Origin: Marinoscillum sp964351885
GTDB lineage: Bacteria > Bacteroidota > Bacteroidia > Cytophagales > Cyclobacteriaceae
Assembly (NCBI GenBank): GCA_964351885.1
Contig: CAYGPP010000034.1
Span: 1-29,326, forward strand
Direction of reading: 5' to 3'
DNA: 29,326 nucleotides
In this document: piece after piece, positions 21,900-29,326 of the stretch
Layout: the number at the start of each line of letters is the position of its first letter
Position numbering within the stretch: the stretch's first letter is position 1
The notes under the pieces: model-generated
Told to the model about the DNA's origin: nothing
What the model saw: only the letters and a program-made list of their open reading frames with translations
Databases searched by the model: none
Made by a program: the position numbers and the translations under genes

Positions 21900-22459
21900 C
21901 AATGAAGTTATATACCAAAACCGGTGACAAGGGACAAACCTCTTTACTGGGAGGAAAGAAAGTTCCTAAATCAAATCTCAGAATCGATGCGTATGGCAAT
22001 GTAGATGAGTTAAATTCTTTTCTAGGACTTCTGAAAGATCACAAAGACGTGGAAGCACGAATTGGTAATCAATTCTACTGGATTCAGGAAAACCTCTTCT
22101 CCATTGGGTCATTATTGGCCACAGAACAAGGGTTTACTGGATTTGACCTACCACAAGTAACTGAGGTGGAAATCAAGCAGCTTGAAGTTTGGATAGATAA
22201 GTACTCCGCCGAGCTACCAGAATTAAAGAATTTTATTCTTCCAGGCGGTCATGAGGTTATATCTTTGTGTCACGTTTGTAGGACAGTTTGCAGGCGGGCA
22301 GAAAGGAGCATAGTAGCCTTATCTGAGGAAGAAGAAGTTGATGATATGCTCATCAAATTCATGAATCGTCTCTCAGACTACTTCTTCGTAATGGCTCGTA
22401 AAATGGCTCACCTTCTGAACGTCCCGGAAACTCCTTGGAATCCCGGAGATAACGATTAA
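21896..22459 (+). CDS. pduO: PduO-type ATP:cob(I)alamin adenosyltransferase
   Basis: 187-aa enzyme forming adenosylcobalamin from ATP and reduced cobalamin. The ATP-binding N-terminus is TGDKGQTSLLGG (9-20), followed by DAYGNVDELNSFLG (31-44), and the trimer-interface block CRRAERSIVAL (132-142) and NRLSDYFFVMAR (157-168) are typical. Full length for the family. Start at the ATG overlapping the ABC ATPase stop; an in-frame ATG two codons later is an alternative. The gene is followed 20 bases later by ilvE on the same strand. Confidence 0.93.
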   Translation: MTMKLYTKTGDKGQTSLLGGKKVPKSNLRIDAYGNVDELNSFLGLLKDHKDVEARIGNQFYWIQENLFSIGSLLATEQGFTGFDLPQVTEVEIKQLEVWIDKYSAELPELKNFILPGGHEVISLCHVCRTVCRRAERSIVALSEEEEVDDMLIKFMNRLSDYFFVMARKMAHLLNVPETPWNPGDND

Positions 22460-22479
22460 GAATTCTACTTTTTGCTGGT

Positions 22480-23544
22480 ATGACAGAGACCATGGACATC
22501 AAAATTACTCGAACGGCTAGTTCGAAAATTCAAAATGCTGACTTAGAAAAGCCACAATTTGGGTCAGTTTATTCTGACCACATGTTTATTGCCGATTATA
22601 AAGATGGCGAATGGAAAGATCTGAGAATAGTCCCTTATGGAGACTTGAGTATTTCTCCTGCCAATACCACGCTGCACTATGCGTCAACCATTTTTGAAGG
22701 ACTCAAAGCCAATAGATCTGTTGATGGTGAAATTCTTGTTTTTAGGCCTGAAGAAAATGCCAAAAGACTTCAATTAAGTGCAGACAGAATGTGTATGCCA
22801 CGCGTACCGGAAGAGCTTTTTATGAATGGCCTTCGTGAATTACTTATGCTTGACAAGGATTGGGTACCAAGTGCTGCTGGCACGTCGCTTTACATCCGAC
22901 CGCTTCAATTGGCAATGGACCCATACATTGGAATACGCCCGTCTGAGACTTACCAATTTTTGATTATCACTGGCCCTGTAGGCGCATACTACGCCCGTCC
23001 TGTAAAAGTAAAAATCGAAACCAAATTTACGCGTGCTGCTCATGGTGGAACGGGATTCGCAAAGACCGGTGGAAACTACGCTGCGGCTCTAAAACCTGCG
23101 GTTGATGCCCAAAAAGAAGGATTCGACCAACTCATTTGGACTGATGCTAAGACGCATGAGTTTGTAGAGGAAAGCGGCACGATGAACTTAATGTTTGTTA
23201 TCAATGATACGCTAGTTACCGCTCCAACTGGGGATACTATTTTGAAAGGAATTACACGAGACAGCATCATCCAATTGGCCAAAGACCAAGGCATGAAGGT
23301 GGAAGAACGTCCTGTCAGCGTAAAAGAAGTTGTCTCTTCAATTAAAGACGGTAGCATGCAAGAAGCTTTTGGTGCTGGAACGGCTGCCACAGTAGCTCAA
23401 ATTGAGTTGATCCACCATGACGGTGTTGATTATCAATTGCCGCCAGTTTCAGGTTGGAAATACTCTAAAGCATTTCTAGATACGCTGACTAAAATCAAAA
23501 TGGGAGCATCAGAGGATCCACACAATTGGATCTTTAAGCTCTAA
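22480..23544 (+). CDS. ilvE: branched-chain amino acid aminotransferase
   Basis: 354-aa PLP-dependent fold-type IV aminotransferase of the longer (eukaryote/Bacteroidota-like) BCAT group, catalysing the last step of Leu, Ile and Val synthesis and the first of their breakdown. The PLP lysine is Lys195 in AKTGGNYAAAL. HYASTIFEGLKA (66-77) and EESGTMNLMFV (230-240) with the cofactor-contact Glu are typical. KGITRDSI and AFGAGTAATVAQIE are the phosphate-binding and C-terminal family blocks. The start at 22480 is supported by MDIKITRTASSK. A terminator follows. It may be co-transcribed with the two upstream genes. Confidence 0.94.
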   Translation: MTETMDIKITRTASSKIQNADLEKPQFGSVYSDHMFIADYKDGEWKDLRIVPYGDLSISPANTTLHYASTIFEGLKANRSVDGEILVFRPEENAKRLQLSADRMCMPRVPEELFMNGLRELLMLDKDWVPSAAGTSLYIRPLQLAMDPYIGIRPSETYQFLIITGPVGAYYARPVKVKIETKFTRAAHGGTGFAKTGGNYAAALKPAVDAQKEGFDQLIWTDAKTHEFVEESGTMNLMFVINDTLVTAPTGDTILKGITRDSIIQLAKDQGMKVEERPVSVKEVVSSIKDGSMQEAFGAGTAATVAQIELIHHDGVDYQLPPVSGWKYSKAFLDTLTKIKMGASEDPHNWIFKL

Positions 23545-23556
23545 ACAGAAAATTAT

Positions 23557-23580
23557 AAGCAACCGACGGTTGCTTTTTTT
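23557..23580 (+). terminator. terminator after ilvE
   Basis: AAGCAACC (23557-23564), loop GAC, GGTTGCTT (23568-23575), then T's to 23580. It lies 13 bases after the ilvE stop. Confidence 0.9.
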
Positions 23581-23670
23581 GTGGCTATCAATAAAAATTA
23601 ATTCGCTGGTAATGGAGATTTTGGATGTTCCATTTGATTAAATCCATCAATTTGAAGGTCATTACCTAAC

Positions 23671-24687
23671 TCAAGAATACTCCTTTACTGTATCAATAAA
23701 GCACTTAACATGATCAGGGTTCGTATCTGGATATACACCATGACCTAGATTGGCAATATGCGAGTGTCCCTTGAACTGATCGAGCATTACTTTTGTGCTT
23801 TTCCTAACCTCATCAAAATCCGCATAAAGCGCACATGGATCCATATTTCCTTGTAATGTCTTACTTGGTAGGATTGATCGTGCTTGGGAGATACTCATAT
23901 TCCAGTCAAGTCCGACTGTGTTACATTTCAAATTATTGATATCTGCCAATGCAAAATGAGCCCCCTTAGCAAATACCGTGACTGGAACCTCCGTTATGGC
24001 ATTAGCAATTTTAGATATGTAGTGTAATGAAAATATACGGTACTGCTCTAAAGGTAAAACTCCCGCCCAAGAATCAAAAATCTGAACCATATCCGCTCCT
24101 GCAGCGATTTGACCTTTGAGGTAAGCAATGGTACTATCAGCTATCATGGTCATCAACCGATGAGCCAATTCAGGCTCTGTGTAAAGCATTTTCCGCGCCT
24201 TGGAAAAAGTCTTGCTCCCACTTCCTTCTATCATATAAGCAAAAATCGTCCAAGGCGCCCCAGCAAAACCTATGATAGGCACCCTACCATTTAATTCCTT
24301 CTTGGTTATTTTAATAGCATCAAGGGTATAAGATAAGTCCTCAGCCTTTGCAACTTTTAGCGATTTGAGATCATCCGCGGACTTTACAGTTTCTCGAAAA
24401 ACGGGTCCTGTTTTTTCCGCCATCTCATAAGTCAACCCCATCGCTTCTGGGATCACTAAGATGTCCGAAAATATAATGGCTGCATCTACACCCAGATGAT
24501 CCACCGGTTGAATCGTCACCTCAGCTGCTAGCTCAGGAGTCTCCACGAGTTCTTTAAAACCATTCAGTTTTCTACGCAAGGCTCTGTATTCAGGTAAAAT
24601 TCGACCTGCTTGACGCATTACCCAAACGGGTGTCCTTTCTGTTTTTTCGCCTCTAGCAGCCCTTAAAATGAGATCATTTTTTAGCAT
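23671..24687 (-). CDS. hemE: uroporphyrinogen decarboxylase
   Basis: 338-aa enzyme that converts uroporphyrinogen III to coproporphyrinogen III in heme synthesis. Signatures: PVWVMRQAGRILPEYR (20-35) with the substrate-binding Arg pair, IIFSDILVIPEAMG (71-84) with catalytic Asp75, and GFAGAPWTIFAYMIEG. The frame can be extended 23 residues to 24756, but a perfect -7 box (TATCTTTG) lies within that extension and family members start close to MLKNDLILRAARG, so the ATG at 24687 is preferred. No other heme gene is adjacent. It diverges from the serine dehydratase gene. Confidence 0.94.
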   Translation of the reverse strand: MLKNDLILRAARGEKTERTPVWVMRQAGRILPEYRALRRKLNGFKELVETPELAAEVTIQPVDHLGVDAAIIFSDILVIPEAMGLTYEMAEKTGPVFRETVKSADDLKSLKVAKAEDLSYTLDAIKITKKELNGRVPIIGFAGAPWTIFAYMIEGSGSKTFSKARKMLYTEPELAHRLMTMIADSTIAYLKGQIAAGADMVQIFDSWAGVLPLEQYRIFSLHYISKIANAITEVPVTVFAKGAHFALADINNLKCNTVGLDWNMSISQARSILPSKTLQGNMDPCALYADFDEVRKSTKVMLDQFKGHSHIANLGHGVYPDTNPDHVKCFIDTVKEYS

Positions 24688-24692
24688 GGGTG

Positions 24693-24700
24693 CAAAGATA
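24693..24700 (-). promoter_or_regulatory. -7 box TATCTTTG upstream of hemE
   Basis: Exact TAnnTTTG match on the minus strand, ending 5 bases before the hemE ATG, so the transcript would be nearly leaderless. No -33 TTG is found at the usual distance. Confidence 0.5.
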
Positions 24701-24765
24701 TATTTAGAAGTAAGAAAGCTGTAGCCCAACTCAAAAGGATTATCAATTCTCATCACTATTTCTAA

Positions 24766-24773
24766 TAACTTTA
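24766..24773 (+). promoter_or_regulatory. weak -7-like box upstream of the serine dehydratase
   Basis: TAACTTTA, one mismatch to TAnnTTTG, 22 bases before the ATG. The same octamer precedes the ABC ATPase at 21155-21162. Confidence 0.25.
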
Positions 24774-24795
24774 CTCCACCCCAAACAACAAACCC

Positions 24796-25704
24796 ATGAG
24801 TATACTATTCGACAGCTTTGAAGAATGGCGATCCTACTGCAAAAAAGAAGATAAACCACTCTACGAACCAGTTCTCAGATACGAAATAGACCAAAGAGGT
24901 GCTAAAGAAAATCAGATCTGGGAAGGGATTGAAAAGGCATATACAGTAATGAAAGAAGCCGTTCAAACTGGTCTTACACAGGAGATGAATTCCTATTCGG
25001 GAATGATTAAAAGTGGAGCTAAAAAAGTAGCCAACCATCCAATTACAGTTCTTTCTCCAGAATTTCAAAAACTTATTTCGCGTGCTTTAGCAGCTAAAGA
25101 GGTCAATTCCTGCATGGGACGAGTGGTTGCTGCTCCTACGGCTGGTGCATCTGGAATTCTACCAGGTACTATGGTTACGCTACAAGAAATCCATCATCTA
25201 GATGATCGGATAATATACGAGGGATTACTCATAGGTGCGGGAGTTGCATTGATTCTAGAAAGACGTGCTTCAATCTCGGGTGCAGTAGGCGGATGCCAAG
25301 CCGAGACGGGATCTGCCGCTGCTATGGCTGCCGCCGCTATCGTCTACGCCCTAGGTGGTACGATCGATCAAGCCTTCAATGCTGTGGCTATTACGATTCA
25401 GTGTATGCTCGGCTTGGTTTGCGATCCAGTTGCGGGATTAGTAGAAATCCCCTGTGTGGTAAGAAACGCAAGTGCTGCGGCTATAGCCAATTCATCAGCG
25501 CAGATTGCGATAGCTGATGTAAGTCCAGTAATCCCAGTAGACGAATGCGTTGATGCCATGGGTGAAATCGGTCAAAGTATGGAAGCGAAATATAAGGAAA
25601 CTGCTCTTGGTGGACTAGCCGCTACACCTACGGGACAGGCTATTTCTAGAAGAGTCCTTATTCAAGATATTGAAATGCTCGATGATGAAGATGAAACTAA
25701 ATAA
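24796..25704 (+). CDS. sdaAA: L-serine ammonia-lyase, iron-sulfur-dependent, alpha subunit
   Basis: 302-aa catalytic (alpha) chain of the oxygen-sensitive [4Fe-4S] L-serine dehydratase, deaminating serine to pyruvate. Three conserved cysteines sit as in the family: Cys167 (GAVGGCQAETGSAA), Cys209 (GLVCDPVAG) and Cys220 (VEIPCVVRN), ligating the cluster. The substrate-binding PTAGASGILPG lies at 114-124. The 70 N-terminal residues are helical and do not form a beta domain, so a separate beta chain, if needed, is outside this window. It ends in an 8-base overlap with the convergent membrane-protein gene. Confidence 0.93.
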   Translation: MSILFDSFEEWRSYCKKEDKPLYEPVLRYEIDQRGAKENQIWEGIEKAYTVMKEAVQTGLTQEMNSYSGMIKSGAKKVANHPITVLSPEFQKLISRALAAKEVNSCMGRVVAAPTAGASGILPGTMVTLQEIHHLDDRIIYEGLLIGAGVALILERRASISGAVGGCQAETGSAAAMAAAAIVYALGGTIDQAFNAVAITIQCMLGLVCDPVAGLVEIPCVVRNASAAAIANSSAQIAIADVSPVIPVDECVDAMGEIGQSMEAKYKETALGGLAATPTGQAISRRVLIQDIEMLDDEDETK

Positions 25705-26161
25705 TGCCCCAAGCCTGTAACTGATCACCAGCATATTTTACGGCCAGTGTCAATATCACTGACCAAAATATACTGAAAACCCACATCCATTTAATAATCT
25801 CTTTTCTTTTCCCCTTGAAAGCATTGGCCAATATGGCTCCTCCAGGAGGTGACAATAAGATAGGTGTTAAGAATGCAATTCCGGGTACACCATATTGTCT
25901 CCAAATTCTCACAAACCTTCTTTTCTTTGGAGTAAACACCTTTTTCTTCTTTTTTCGAAAAGAAAGCTTCCTGAAAATAATCCGAATGTATTCTCCAAAA
26001 TAAGTGAGCAGATACACTGTGGTCATCATTCCTAGTACGGAAATCATAATCGTCTCTGCAACCGAAAAACCATAGGCTAGTCCTAAAGTTGGACCAAATA
26101 TAATTTTGACCGAGCTCAGAGCAAAGACTAGCAAATATTTCAAGAATAAAGGCATCTCCAT
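25697..26161 (-). CDS. small multi-pass membrane protein, possibly related to small multidrug exporters
   Basis: 154-aa protein with about four hydrophobic segments (roughly 7-26, 32-56, 94-112 and 127-144), split by a very basic cytoplasmic loop (FRKKKKKVFTPKKRR, 68-82 region). QYGVPGIAFLTPILLSPPGGAILA (starting near 90) resembles the loop of DedA-like and 'small multidrug export' families, but I cannot name a family with confidence. No function is assigned. The start ATG has an alternative two codons downstream. It overlaps the serine dehydratase end by 8 bases, convergently. Confidence 0.7.
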   Translation of the reverse strand: MEMPLFLKYLLVFALSSVKIIFGPTLGLAYGFSVAETIMISVLGMMTTVYLLTYFGEYIRIIFRKLSFRKKKKKVFTPKKRRFVRIWRQYGVPGIAFLTPILLSPPGGAILANAFKGKRKEIIKWMWVFSIFWSVILTLAVKYAGDQLQAWGII

Positions 26162-26222
26162 ATTCAGCGATTATCGCCCGAATTTATACGTATTTTATGA
26201 GCGAGGGTCTATCTGTTAAACT

Positions 26223-26230
26223 TATCTTTG
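26223..26230 (+). promoter_or_regulatory. -7 box TATCTTTG upstream of the peptidase-hpt operon
   Basis: Exact TAnnTTTG match, 12 bases before the peptidase ATG, identical to the hemE box. No TTG at the -33 position. Confidence 0.45.
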
Positions 26231-26242
26231 CGCTCCTTATAA

Positions 26243-27151
26243 ATGAAACTACTCCAACAACTTATAGACATTGCATCTCCGTCAGGTAGTGAATACGTGA
26301 TGAAAGATTTTTTGATTGACTACATCAAAAAAAACAGAAAAAACTGGTCTGTGCAGCCTAAAATCATCAACGGACCTGGGCTTCAGGACAACATCATAGT
26401 GGTCTTTGGGGAGCCCCGAACGGCAATTTTTGCGCATATGGACACTATTGGCTTTACAGTTAGATATCAAGATCAGTTGGTGCCAATCGGAGGGCCGGAT
26501 GCTGAATCTGGGTATGAATTAGTTGGAAGGGATGCACTAGGATCAATTCAATGTAAACTTCGTGTAGATGATAATCATCTTTTCTACGACTTTCCCAGAG
26601 CCATTGAGACTGGTACCACTTTGACTTGGAAACCTAGTCTTCAAGTAACTGATGAATTCATTCAAGGGCCTTATATGGATAACAGACTGGGTATTTTGAA
26701 TGCACTCAAAGTGGCTGAGACGCTAAAGGACGGTGTTTTGGTGTTTTCCTCATTTGAGGAACATGGTGGTGGTTCAGTACCAATGCTCATTAAGTACTTG
26801 GCTGAGAATTACAGTATTCAACAAGCGCTCATCTCAGACATCACATGGGTTACGGAAGGCGTTCAACATGGCAATGGTGTGGCTATTTCGATGAGAGATC
26901 AACACATTCCGAGAAGAGCTTTTCTAAACAAAGTATTAGAACTAGCTGACCAATCTGGAATCAAATATCAACTGGAGGTGGAGGGCGGAGGTTCTAGTGA
27001 TGGTCGTGAAGTTCATTTCTCGCCATATCCAATCGACTGGCTATTTATTGGAGCTCCTGAGGATAATGTGCATTCACCCAACGAAAAAGTTCACATCAAA
27101 GATCTGGCGAGTATGATCGCCATGTACACTTATCTCATGTCCAAACTATGA
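26243..27151 (+). CDS. M42/M20-type zinc aminopeptidase
   Basis: 302-aa di-zinc peptidase of the M42 (glutamyl/FrvX-like aminopeptidase) group. Metal ligands and catalytic residues are in the expected order: His65 and Asp67 (AHMDTIGF), Asp146 (YMDNRLG), Glu172-Glu173 (SSFEEHGG), Asp199 (ISDITWVTEG) and His277 (NVHSPNEKV). Shorter than most M42 enzymes (about 350), with a compact central insertion. Likely cytoplasmic, trimming peptides. Its TGA overlaps the hpt ATG by 4 bases, which indicates an operon with hpt and perhaps adk and obg. Confidence 0.88.
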   Translation: MKLLQQLIDIASPSGSEYVMKDFLIDYIKKNRKNWSVQPKIINGPGLQDNIIVVFGEPRTAIFAHMDTIGFTVRYQDQLVPIGGPDAESGYELVGRDALGSIQCKLRVDDNHLFYDFPRAIETGTTLTWKPSLQVTDEFIQGPYMDNRLGILNALKVAETLKDGVLVFSSFEEHGGGSVPMLIKYLAENYSIQQALISDITWVTEGVQHGNGVAISMRDQHIPRRAFLNKVLELADQSGIKYQLEVEGGGSSDGREVHFSPYPIDWLFIGAPEDNVHSPNEKVHIKDLASMIAMYTYLMSKL

Positions 27152-27693
27152 GTAAAGAAAATATCATCTTACACGATAAGGAATTTGAACCTTTCTTATC
27201 AAAGAAAGAGGTGAAGAAAGCAGTCAAAGACTTGGCAGAACGACTTAATCAGGACTATCTAGGAAAGGAAGTCGTAATAGTAGGGATATTGGATGGTGTA
27301 TTCATGGTGCTTGCTGATCTATTGAAAAAGCTAAAACTCAACGTTACTTTGGAACTAGTAAAATTGAAATCATATGAAGATATGGTTAGCACTGGTGAAG
27401 TAAAAAAACTTCTTGGGTTAACCACTTCATTGGAGAGAAAAAATGTGATTATCGTTGAAGATATAATTGATACAGGTTTAACAGTTGGTCATGCATTAAA
27501 TATCATCAAAGCAGAGAATCCGGCATCCATCAAAGTGGCCACTCTATTGCTAAAAAAAGACGTTTTCCAAGATCGCTTCCCGATAGACTATTTTGGTATT
27601 GACATTCCTAATAGATTTGTGGTTGGTTATGGAATGGACTACAATGGACAAGGACGTCAACTAAAATCCATTTACGCAGTAAAAGAAGATTGA
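27148..27693 (+). CDS. hpt: hypoxanthine phosphoribosyltransferase
   Basis: 181-aa purine salvage enzyme making IMP (and GMP) from base and PRPP. The PRPP-binding signature is VIIVEDIIDTGLTVGHAL (100-117) with the acidic pair Glu104-Asp105 and Asp108 as catalytic base candidate. LDGVFMVLADL (48-58) is the loop equivalent to the first PRPP contact, and KLKSYEDM the flexible loop. Its start overlaps the peptidase stop. The next gene, adk, follows 49 bases later; both act on purine nucleotides. Confidence 0.95.
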   Translation: MSKENIILHDKEFEPFLSKKEVKKAVKDLAERLNQDYLGKEVVIVGILDGVFMVLADLLKKLKLNVTLELVKLKSYEDMVSTGEVKKLLGLTTSLERKNVIIVEDIIDTGLTVGHALNIIKAENPASIKVATLLLKKDVFQDRFPIDYFGIDIPNRFVVGYGMDYNGQGRQLKSIYAVKED

Positions 27694-27742
27694 GCTTTTA
27701 TTGAAAAAGCTATATTTTAGATACAACTAAGAGAATATTACC

Positions 27743-28318
27743 ATGTTGAATATTGTATTATTTGGCCCTCCTGGAGCGGGAAAAGGAACTCAAAGTGAGA
27801 AATTGATTGCAGCATTTCAGCTGGAACACATCGCAACTGGAGACTTGTTTCGTAAGCACCTTGGCGAAGGAACTGAGCTGGGTGAATTGGCAAAAAAGTA
27901 TATGAATGAAGGTCGTCTAGTTCCTGACGAAGTAGTCATTGGGATGGTCGAGAGTAGAATTGAAGAGTCCCTTGATGCCAAAGGCTTCATATTTGATGGC
28001 TTTCCAAGAACTATTAATCAAGCAGGAGCTTTAGACAAAATGTTGAAAGGTCATGGCATCTCCATTTCTGGAATGATTGCTTTGGAAGTCCCTGCGGAAG
28101 AGCTGAGAAAGCGAATCAAAGAGCGGGCAAAAACATCAGGACGAGTGGACGATCAGGATGATGCGAAGATTACAACACGTATTTCGGTATATGAGAACGA
28201 AACTGCTCCGGTAGCAGAGTATTACAAAACCCAAGGCAAATTCAAAGGCATTAACGGAGTAGGATCAATTGAAGACATCTTCAATGAAATTTCTACTACA
28301 GTAAATGGCCTAGGCTAA
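27743..28318 (+). CDS. adk: adenylate kinase
   Basis: 191-aa adenylate kinase (ATP + AMP to 2 ADP). P-loop GPPGAGKGT at 8-16, AMP-site motif ATGDLFR (31-37), DGFPRTINQA, and KERAKTSGRVDDQDD, a short LID without the four-Cys zinc site, the usual form in Bacteroidota. It ends 2 bases before obg, and the two are probably co-transcribed. A -7-like TATATTTT precedes the gene, which might add an internal promoter. Confidence 0.96.
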   Translation: MLNIVLFGPPGAGKGTQSEKLIAAFQLEHIATGDLFRKHLGEGTELGELAKKYMNEGRLVPDEVVIGMVESRIEESLDAKGFIFDGFPRTINQAGALDKMLKGHGISISGMIALEVPAEELRKRIKERAKTSGRVDDQDDAKITTRISVYENETAPVAEYYKTQGKFKGINGVGSIEDIFNEISTTVNGLG

Positions 28319-28320
28319 AC

Positions 28321-29304
28321 ATGGATTCTAACTTTATTGACTATGTCAAGCTCTACGCCCGGTCGGGTGATGGAGGGGCTGGTTCTGTACATTTCAGAAG
28401 AGAAAAATTTGTTCCTTTAGGTGGGCCAGATGGTGGAGATGGAGGCAGAGGAGGTCATATTATTCTACGTGGAAACAATCAAAACTGGACACTTCTTCAC
28501 CTAAAGTACCGGAAGCATATTAAAGCGAAGCATGGTGGCAATGGGGAAGGTGGCAACCGATCAGGTCTAACTGCCGAAGATATCTATTTGGACGTTCCGA
28601 TAGGCACGATAGCGAAAGACGTTGAAACCGGTGAAGTATTGCTTGAAATCATGGAGCATGGAGAAGAGGTTATCCTGCTGCCCGGAGGTATGGGAGGACA
28701 AGGAAACTCGCATTTCAAAAACTCAACTAATCAAGCACCACGCTATGCTCAGCCCGGTATCGAGGGAATCGAGAAGTGGGTCATCCTAGAATTAAAAATT
28801 CTTGCTGATGTTGGTCTTGTAGGATTTCCAAATGCTGGGAAATCCACGTTACTTTCAGTGATTTCAGCGGCAAAACCAGAAATAGCTGATTACGCGTTTA
28901 CCACACTCGTTCCCAACCTAGGAGTAGTGTCTTACAGAGATGAAAGATCTTTTGTGGTGGCGGATATTCCAGGCATCATTGAAGGGGCAGCTGAAGGTAA
29001 AGGACTTGGGATAAGATTCCTCAGACATATTGAGCGCAACTCTATGTTACTCTTTATGATTCCCACAGACGCTACGGATATCAAAGTAGAATACGAAATC
29101 CTGCTGAGTGAATTGGAACAATACAATCCCGAGTTACTTGACAAAGATCGACTCCTCGCCATATCAAAATCCGATATGCTGGACGAAGAACTAATGAAGG
29201 AAATGGAAGTAGATCTTCCAGACATCCCGTACGTATTCATCTCGAGTATTACTGGCTTTGGAATCCAACAGTTGAAAGACAAGGTTTGGCAGATGCTAAA
29301 CTAG
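28321..29304 (+). CDS. obg: Obg-family GTPase
   Basis: 327-aa GTPase linked to ribosome assembly and stress signalling. The N-terminal Obg domain (1-158) is glycine-rich (GGPDGGDGGRGGH at 34-46, HGGNGEGGNRSG at 71-82). The G domain has G1 GFPNAGKST (168-176), G3 DIPGI (215-219), G4 SKSD (282-285, Ser in place of the usual Asn) and G5 SSITG (308-312). No C-terminal OCT domain, as in many Bacteroidota. The stop is 22 bases before the right edge of the window. Confidence 0.96.
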   Translation: MDSNFIDYVKLYARSGDGGAGSVHFRREKFVPLGGPDGGDGGRGGHIILRGNNQNWTLLHLKYRKHIKAKHGGNGEGGNRSGLTAEDIYLDVPIGTIAKDVETGEVLLEIMEHGEEVILLPGGMGGQGNSHFKNSTNQAPRYAQPGIEGIEKWVILELKILADVGLVGFPNAGKSTLLSVISAAKPEIADYAFTTLVPNLGVVSYRDERSFVVADIPGIIEGAAEGKGLGIRFLRHIERNSMLLFMIPTDATDIKVEYEILLSELEQYNPELLDKDRLLAISKSDMLDEELMKEMEVDLPDIPYVFISSITGFGIQQLKDKVWQMLN

Positions 29305-29326
29305 CCGAATAAACAAGCTCATCTGA

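Noticed and set aside
24688..24756. Upstream start for hemE
   Set aside because: A perfect -7 box lies inside the extension, and the family starts near MLKNDLILRA.
28321..29304. G4 motif SKSD instead of NKxD in Obg as an anomaly
   Set aside because: As far as I recall, the Ser form is common in Bacteroidota Obg proteins, so it is not treated as a finding.
1..29326. CRISPR array, prophage, insertion sequence or integrative element
   Set aside because: No regularly spaced repeats, transposase, integrase or terminal inverted repeats with target duplications were seen; the tRNA genes show no duplicated 3' ends nearby.

Overview
The window is a stretch of ordinary chromosome from a member of the Bacteroidota, most likely a free-living, probably marine, Cytophagales-type bacterium. 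This rests on gene content (ABC exporter of the MsbA type, PduO-type cobalamin adenosyltransferase, short-LID adenylate kinase, Obg without a C-terminal extension, MutS-related ATPase with membrane segments), on tRNA genes without an encoded CCA, on weak or absent Shine-Dalgarno sequences, and on repeated use of the Bacteroidota -7 promoter box TAnnTTTG, in the best cases with a TTG about 20 bases upstream. Base composition is moderately AT-rich and even throughout; I see no prophage, insertion sequence, integrase or CRISPR array.

Layout. 1-2.7 kb: the tail of a possible unidentified gene, then a tightly overlapping run mltG, ybgC-like thioesterase and a YihY/BrkB membrane protein. 2.7-3.4 kb: tRNA-Ser(UGA) on + and tRNA-Asn(GUU) on -, each with its own promoter and terminator, then a 250-base region with a tandem 18-base repeat carrying two tiny overlapping ORFs. 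3.4-5.5 kb: stress and envelope proteostasis, an Hsp20 chaperone followed by a DegP/HtrA protease. 5.6-10.6 kb: an ALDH7-type aldehyde dehydrogenase, a coiled-coil protein with a GreA-like C-terminus, a small P-loop kinase, a homodimer-type ABC exporter and a lipoprotein. 10.7-13.1 kb: tRNA-Ala(GGC), a membrane-anchored MutS-like ATPase and a 58-residue two-helix membrane protein. 13.1-16.4 kb (-): the conserved but poorly understood triad circularly permuted ATP-grasp, alpha-E protein and transglutaminase. 16.5-17.4 kb (-): clpS and recR, overlapping by one base. 17.5-19.9 kb: sodium:solute symporter, a ribbon-helix-helix/MazF toxin-antitoxin pair behind a perfect 13-base inverted repeat, and an alkyltransferase-like protein that lacks the catalytic cysteine. 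19.9-23.6 kb: a dihydropteridine-reductase-like SDR, an exported OB-fold-like protein, an ABC ATPase overlapping a cobalamin adenosyltransferase, and ilvE. 23.6-29.3 kb: hemE (-), an iron-sulfur L-serine dehydratase, a small membrane protein (-), and an operon of an M42-like peptidase, hpt, adk and obg.

Most genes are housekeeping. The parts most worth a second look are the ATP-grasp/alpha-E/transglutaminase operon, the membrane-tethered MutS relative with its small membrane neighbour, the toxin-antitoxin pair with its operator-like palindrome overlapping the preceding stop codon, the Cys-less alkyltransferase-like protein, and the mini-ORF repeat ahead of hsp20. I did not find a clearly new multi-gene defence or mobile system. 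Several start codons have been moved downstream of the longest possible ORF (degP, hemE, the SDR and clpS), in two cases because a promoter box lies inside the longer reading frame.
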